DNA of 64,000 bases, taken from NCBI RefSeq assembly GCF_900129315.1, contig NZ_FQUS01000004.1:186001-250000 (forward strand). The letters are read 5' to 3'. This DNA comes from Fodinibius roseus. GTDB lineage: Bacteria; Bacteroidota; Rhodothermia; Balneolales; Balneolaceae. Positions 59,964 to 64,000 of this stretch are shown one piece after another; position 1 is the stretch's first letter, and the number at the start of each line of letters is the position of its first letter. A program made the position numbers and the translations under genes. The notes below the pieces were generated by a model. The model had not been told where the DNA came from and did no database searches. It saw only the letters and a list, made by a program, of their open reading frames with translations.

Positions 59964-61262
59964 TTATCGCCATATGGATCCCTCGGGATAGGCATAATCG
60001 CGCAGACTCTGCTGCCTCATTTCAATACTGTATCCCGGTTGGTCGGGCAGTATATAGTGCCCGTTTTCTATTTTAGCCGGCTCCAGAAAATGCTCGTGCA
60101 GGTGATCCACGTATTCGGTCATTCGCCCCTTTTGGCGTCCGCTGACAGCGATATAGTCAATCATTGAAAGATGCTGCACATATTCGCACAGGCCTACGCC
60201 CCCGGCGTGGGGACATACGGGGACATCAAACTTTGCCGCCATCAACATAATCGCGAGGTTCTCGTTGACGCCTCCCACCCGGCAGCTGTCGATCTGGCAA
60301 ATATCCAGCGCGCCGGCCTGCATCAGCTGTTTGAAGATAACCCTGTTTTGTGCATGCTCTCCGGTAGCTACTTTTATGGGGTCGATTGCTTCCGCAATTT
60401 TTGCGTGTCCCAGAATGTCATCAGGACTCGTGGGCTCTTCGATCCACCAGGGCTCAAATTCGGATAAAGCTTCCATATTCCTGATCGCTTCATCCACATC
60501 CCACTTCTGGTTGGCATCCATCATAAGCTTCCGTTCCCAGCCGATCTCCTCTCGTATGATAGCAGCGCGGCGCAGGTCGTCTTTTAGGTCGCCGCCCACT
60601 TTCATTTTCACGGCGTCCCACCCCGCCTGCACGGCTTCGCGGCACAATCTGCGTATTTTCTCGTCGGAGTAGCCGAGCCATCCGGCGGACGTCGTATAGG
60701 CGGGATATCCACGATCCCGCAACTCCCGGATGCGTCCGGCTTTATTATCTTCCTGCCTGCGGAGAAGTTTTAGGGCTTCGTCCGGGGTAAGAACATCGGT
60801 GATATAACTAAAATCGATGCAGCGAATCCATTCTTCCGGAGACATGTCAGCCAGTAACTGCCACAAAGGTTTTTCTTCTATTCTCGCATGCAGGTCCCAC
60901 AAGGCGTTCACGAGCGCTCCCATGGCTAAATGGATAACGCCTTTCTCGGGGCCAAGCCACCGCAGCTGGCTGTCGCGGGCCAGGGCGTTCCAAAAGGTGC
61001 CAAAATTGTTAACTATCTCGCTGAAGGGGCGGTCCAATACATGTACCGACAGCTGCCTGATTGCCTCCACACACAGGTCATTCCCCCGCCCGTTCGTAAA
61101 AGTGAGCCCGTGTCCCTCGAATTCCGTGTCTGTTTTCAACACCAGATAAGCCGCCGAGTAGTCCGGGTCGGGATTCATCGCATCGGAGCCATCCAGCTGT
61201 TGACTGGTGGGAAAGCGTATATCCTTAACTTCTATGCCGGTGACCCGTATATCTGTATCCAT
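59964..61262 (-). CDS. fucD: L-fuconate dehydratase (enolase superfamily)
   Basis: This enzyme removes water from L-fuconate to give 2-keto-3-deoxy-L-fuconate. The 432-aa protein (ATG 61262; the track of homology starts there rather than at GTG 61268) is a mandelate racemase-like enolase family member with the FucD signatures TTSAGWLGYSDEK (about 190-202), the K-x-K catalytic pair VKMKVGGD (about 218-225), metal ligands in DANQKWD (about 249), IEEPTS (about 275) and TGEHAQNR (about 301), and His in CPHAGGVGLCEY (about 351). All catalytic residues agree with FucD. It precedes the SDR gene by 35 nt. Confidence 0.93.
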   Translation of the reverse strand: MDTDIRVTGIEVKDIRFPTSQQLDGSDAMNPDPDYSAAYLVLKTDTEFEGHGLTFTNGRGNDLCVEAIRQLSVHVLDRPFSEIVNNFGTFWNALARDSQLRWLGPEKGVIHLAMGALVNALWDLHARIEEKPLWQLLADMSPEEWIRCIDFSYITDVLTPDEALKLLRRQEDNKAGRIRELRDRGYPAYTTSAGWLGYSDEKIRRLCREAVQAGWDAVKMKVGGDLKDDLRRAAIIREEIGWERKLMMDANQKWDVDEAIRNMEALSEFEPWWIEEPTSPDDILGHAKIAEAIDPIKVATGEHAQNRVIFKQLMQAGALDICQIDSCRVGGVNENLAIMLMAAKFDVPVCPHAGGVGLCEYVQHLSMIDYIAVSGRQKGRMTEYVDHLHEHFLEPAKIENGHYILPDQPGYSIEMRQQSLRDYAYPEGSIWR

Positions 61263-61449
61263 TTCCACTGTTTATTCAAATAATTCAGGCGTTACTGCTT
61301 GTTTGTCTGCGGACTGCAATGAGATCTCAACCGCCTGTCCCTGATTCTGTTTTTACCGCTCCATCCTTCCCGGACTCCCAAAACGGCTTCCTACAAGGTA
61401 CCATCCGACCGCAAAATGTCAAGTAAAAAATCCGCTTAAGGCTTCTACC

Positions 61450-63045
61450 TTATCTCATTTCCCGGCTGATCTTCGGCAGAGCCACCTGGTCACCGGTTTC
61501 ACGAGATACCGGGGTTTGGGCACCTACCTCCTGCATCCAGGCCCTCATCTGTTCTGCCAGCTGCATGGCAACCTTTTTTTCCTCTTCGATCAGATTGTTT
61601 GCTTCACCGATATCCTCCTCCAGGTTATACAGCTCCCACTCCTGATCCTTATAAAAATAGATCAGCTTCCATTGCCCGTCACGAATCGCCGTAAACGGTT
61701 CGTACCCCGGTCCACTGGGACCCCACTTGTGCGGGTAGTGCCATGCCAACGCCCGGTCCTCTCCGGTTCCCGGGGCTTTGCCGCTACGCAAGAGCGGTAT
61801 AAAACTGCGGCCATCTGTGGATTGAAATGCTGCCGAACCAGAATCAAGTCCCGCCAACTCAAGAATAGCCGGGTAAAAATCTTCGGAAATGATCGGCGTT
61901 TCATTCCTGCTGCCGGGCTGGATTTCAAAGCGGCTCTGCAGGGGGTGGTCCTCCGCCCTTTCAGCCCAGGCGGCAATCATCGGCACCCGGATACCACCCT
62001 CGTAAGCCGATCCCTTACCGCTGCGCAGCGGCTTGTTATGGGTATTGAGGCCCGTCCCCATCGGCGTGGTGCCCCGGGTGTGTGCACTCAGTCCCCCGTT
62101 ATCAGACATAAACAGGATAATCGTATTTTCAGCAATGTCTTCCTCTTTCAGATTCTGCCATATCGAGCCCAGGCTGCTGTCCATGCCCTCAACCATGGAA
62201 GCATATTTTGCCTCCACGCTGTCCACACCGGCCTCCAGATAATCCTCGTAATACCGCCTGTCGGCCATGATGGGAGCATGCACAGTATAATGGGCCATAT
62301 TCATATAGAAAGGCTTGTTCGCTTCAACAGCATTGTCGATGGCCTTGTTGGCTTCAATCGTCAATGCTTCTGTAAGGTTGGCCTCGCTGTCGTAATAATC
62401 CTCCATCCGCGGCACCGCCCAGGCTGAACCGGGTTCCTCGTTGCCATAGTTATCCTCAGGCCAATAGCTCCCCGGCGCCCCGGCAGCATGGCCTGCAATA
62501 TTAACATCGAACCCCAGATTTGTCGGATCCGCACCGGGCGTTCGGAGGGCCCCAAAATGTGCTTTCCCCACGTGAATAGTACGATAACCCTGCGCCTTCA
62601 GGACCTCAGTCAACAGCATACTGTCCGGCTGTACTCCTTCCACGGCCCAATCAGGCGATTTCACCGGGTAATCCTGACCGGTGCGCTCCATCCTCTCAGG
62701 ATCATTGTGCAACGTCCAGTCCGTGATATTGGTACGAGCCGGATTTTTCCCGGTAATAATACTGCTCCGGGTGGGCGTGCAGACGGGACTGGCAGAATAG
62801 GCATTCGTAAAAAGCATTCCCTGGCCGGCCAGCCGCTCCATATTGGGGGTCTGGTAGAACTCGTTAAACGGGGTCTGCTCTTTGTGAAAGGGCACCGAAG
62901 TATCCTGCCAGCCCAGATCATCCACCAGAAACAGAATAATATTCGGCTGTTCCGAACCGGCTTGCCGGCCATCTTGCCCCGGCTGTGTGTTGCAAGCTAT
63001 AACCAATCCCAACAAAAGAAGAGAAATCCAGTTTTTACCCGTCAT
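61450..63045 (-). CDS. Sulfatase (type I, S1 family) lipoprotein
   Basis: A 531-aa lipoprotein (lipobox VIAC, Cys18) of the S1 sulfatase superfamily. The modification signature C89-T-P-T-R93 in SPVCTPTRSSIITG marks the Cys converted to formylglycine by an anaerobic- or aerobic-type maturase. PNIILFLVDDLGWQD (metal Asp pair, about 34-48), THVGKAHFGA-like VGKAHFG, HAPIMADRRY and FMSDNGGLSAH (about 318) are conserved. Secreted to the cell surface or periplasm to remove sulfate esters from polysaccharide. It is 181 nt from the fucD gene. The polysaccharide is inferred from neighbours, not from its own sequence. Confidence 0.9.
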   Translation of the reverse strand: MTGKNWISLLLLGLVIACNTQPGQDGRQAGSEQPNIILFLVDDLGWQDTSVPFHKEQTPFNEFYQTPNMERLAGQGMLFTNAYSASPVCTPTRSSIITGKNPARTNITDWTLHNDPERMERTGQDYPVKSPDWAVEGVQPDSMLLTEVLKAQGYRTIHVGKAHFGALRTPGADPTNLGFDVNIAGHAAGAPGSYWPEDNYGNEEPGSAWAVPRMEDYYDSEANLTEALTIEANKAIDNAVEANKPFYMNMAHYTVHAPIMADRRYYEDYLEAGVDSVEAKYASMVEGMDSSLGSIWQNLKEEDIAENTIILFMSDNGGLSAHTRGTTPMGTGLNTHNKPLRSGKGSAYEGGIRVPMIAAWAERAEDHPLQSRFEIQPGSRNETPIISEDFYPAILELAGLDSGSAAFQSTDGRSFIPLLRSGKAPGTGEDRALAWHYPHKWGPSGPGYEPFTAIRDGQWKLIYFYKDQEWELYNLEEDIGEANNLIEEEKKVAMQLAEQMRAWMQEVGAQTPVSRETGDQVALPKISREMR

Positions 63046-63392
63046 AATAAATCTTTTCTATTATTTTTTCTGTTTGCTGCCGGCAACCGAGAGAAACGGG
63101 CGCATTATTCCGAAAAAAATAAGAAAATTCCCTATCTTTCCACACTACCTTACCAATCTCACCCATCAATCCCCGCCAGAACTTTCTTCGTTGTTCATAT
63201 TGCAATTATAAGTTCCCTGGCAAATCCCGCAGTGCTTCCTAATCCCCCGAATTTCAGCAGCTGACACGCTGAAGGCGTGAGGTACTGATGACCGACCCCT
63301 TCCCTGCCACAGATCACCTCCCAGGAAATCGGTAGAAGCAAGGCAGGGATTGCAAGACCAAAGCTCCTTTATTAAAAGAGGCTTTATTGCAA
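63046..63392. other. Intergenic region between two sulfatase genes
   Basis: 347 bp between the sulfatase starting at 63045 and the partial sulfatase gene. A hairpin with AAGCTCC/AGAGGCTT arms lies near 63358-63385 and may terminate the upstream sulfatase transcript. Otherwise nothing recognised. Confidence 0.45.
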
Positions 63393-64000
63393 TCAATAGG
63401 TGCTCCGGTCCGTATCCTCATACTTCTCCTGTAATCCGGCAAGTTTCTCTTTCAGCTCCCGGGTAATTTCCCCGTAGCCCTCCTTGCCGTAGAGGTCATT
63501 CATCTCCTTCGGGTCCTCCTGCAGGTCGTACAGCTCCCAGTCGTCAATATCATTGTAAAAATGAATCAACTTATATCGGTCCGTACGGATCCCGTAGTGG
63601 CGTTTGACCATATGCGGGTTGGGAAATTCATAATAGTGGTAGTAGAGAGCCTCTCGCCAGTCCTCATCGGCGTGTTGTACCAGCGGAAGCAGGGATTTGC
63701 CCTGCATATCTCCCGGCACTTCCGTCCCGGCGATGTCGAGCAGCGTAGGCGCATAATCGATATTCTGGACCAACTCATCCACCTCGTCTCGGGTGGATAT
63801 TGATTCGGGAAATTTCATGAGAAGGGGAGTTCGCATCGATTCCTCATACATAAAGCGCTTGTCGAACCATCCGTGCTCACCCATATAAAATCCCTGGTCG
63901 GAGGTATAGACAATCAGGGTATTCTCATAGAGGTCGTTCTCTTTCAGGTAGTCCAGCACCCGGCCGACATTATCATCAACCGTTCGCACCGTCTTCAGAT
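63393..64000 (-). CDS. Sulfatase, C-terminal part (partial)
   Basis: The frame is open to the right edge; only the last 202 residues are visible. TVDDNVGRVLDYLKENDLYENTLIVYTSDQGFYMGEHGWFDKRFMYEESMRTPLLMKFP is diagnostic for type I sulfatases, and ELYDLQEDPKEMNDLYG near the end is the usual C-terminal subdomain. The catalytic Cys region lies outside the window. It is on the same strand as the other sulfatase, fucD and the SDR, and probably belongs to the same polysaccharide locus. Confidence 0.9.
   Translation of the reverse strand, partial: LKTVRTVDDNVGRVLDYLKENDLYENTLIVYTSDQGFYMGEHGWFDKRFMYEESMRTPLLMKFPESISTRDEVDELVQNIDYAPTLLDIAGTEVPGDMQGKSLLPLVQHADEDWREALYYHYYEFPNPHMVKRHYGIRTDRYKLIHFYNDIDDWELYDLQEDPKEMNDLYGKEGYGEITRELKEKLAGLQEKYEDTDRSTY

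Overview
The window reads as chromosomal DNA of a free-living, probably marine or saline, heterotroph of the Bacteroidota/Balneolota side of the FCB group; a Balneolota-like genome is my best guess. Support: a secreted beta-propeller protein ending in a 'NYPNPF'-type C-terminal sorting domain (34997-38161), a GWxTD-domain lipoprotein (42340-43752), many lipoproteins and signal peptides, TAnnTTTG-like promoter boxes (315-322; 24499-24506), and AT-rich starts that often lack a Shine-Dalgarno sequence. This placement is inferred; no rRNA or tRNA gene was found.

Layout. 1-286: start of a glycosyltransferase leaving the window. 389-5176: sugar-nucleotide epimerase-like protein, secreted propeller/Ig-like protein, MutY carrying a complete Nudix box, TIGR02757 protein. 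5480-6951: two outer-membrane barrel candidates. 7208-11751: rpsU, radA with a UPF0104 flippase-like membrane protein, class I fructose-bisphosphate aldolase, a 63-aa membrane protein. 12216-18649: uvrA, a membrane protein, a WG-repeat lipoprotein, class II DAHP synthase. 18965-22083: FadE-like acyl-CoA dehydrogenase with its TetR regulator. 22507-25822: trmB, pdxH, a redoxin and a PA0069-type radical SAM protein. 26186-33234: two paralogous lipoproteins, an aldehyde dehydrogenase, a PQQ-type sugar dehydrogenase, a MATE pseudogene and a class III aminotransferase. 33629-38161: secreted DUF1080 protein, small lipoprotein and the 1054-aa propeller protein. 38428-44475: UbiA-type prenyltransferase, an uncharacterised 308-aa protein, pyruvate kinase, GWxTD lipoprotein and a cupin isomerase.

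44796-48608 encodes a complete EtfB-EtfA-FixC-FixX electron-transfer set, which can take electrons from acyl-CoA dehydrogenases such as the FadE above into the quinone pool. Next come thpR/acyP and an OxyR with both redox cysteines. 51032-56286 is the most unusual block: TerC, a small membrane protein, an apparently intact MBL-fold DNA exonuclease of the ligase-associated type, an ATP-dependent DNA ligase homologue whose KxDG motif is lost (E-F-A-G) along with other catalytic positions, and an HhH glycosylase-like protein in which Lys sits where the catalytic Asp is expected. The last gene's start codon directly abuts a heptamer tandem repeat.

56403-58871 holds a secreted EEP-family nuclease/phosphatase and an Nramp-like transporter with an altered metal site. 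59149-64000 holds an SDR, L-fuconate dehydratase and two sulfatases, suggesting use of sulfated fucose-rich algal polysaccharide.

A family of about 95-155 bp imperfect intergenic repeats, many ending in TTTTGCAAAACC-like sequences, occurs at least eight times (5271, 11969, 17044, 22386, 27106, 31909, 45697, 50819), on both strands. One copy lies between etfB and etfA.
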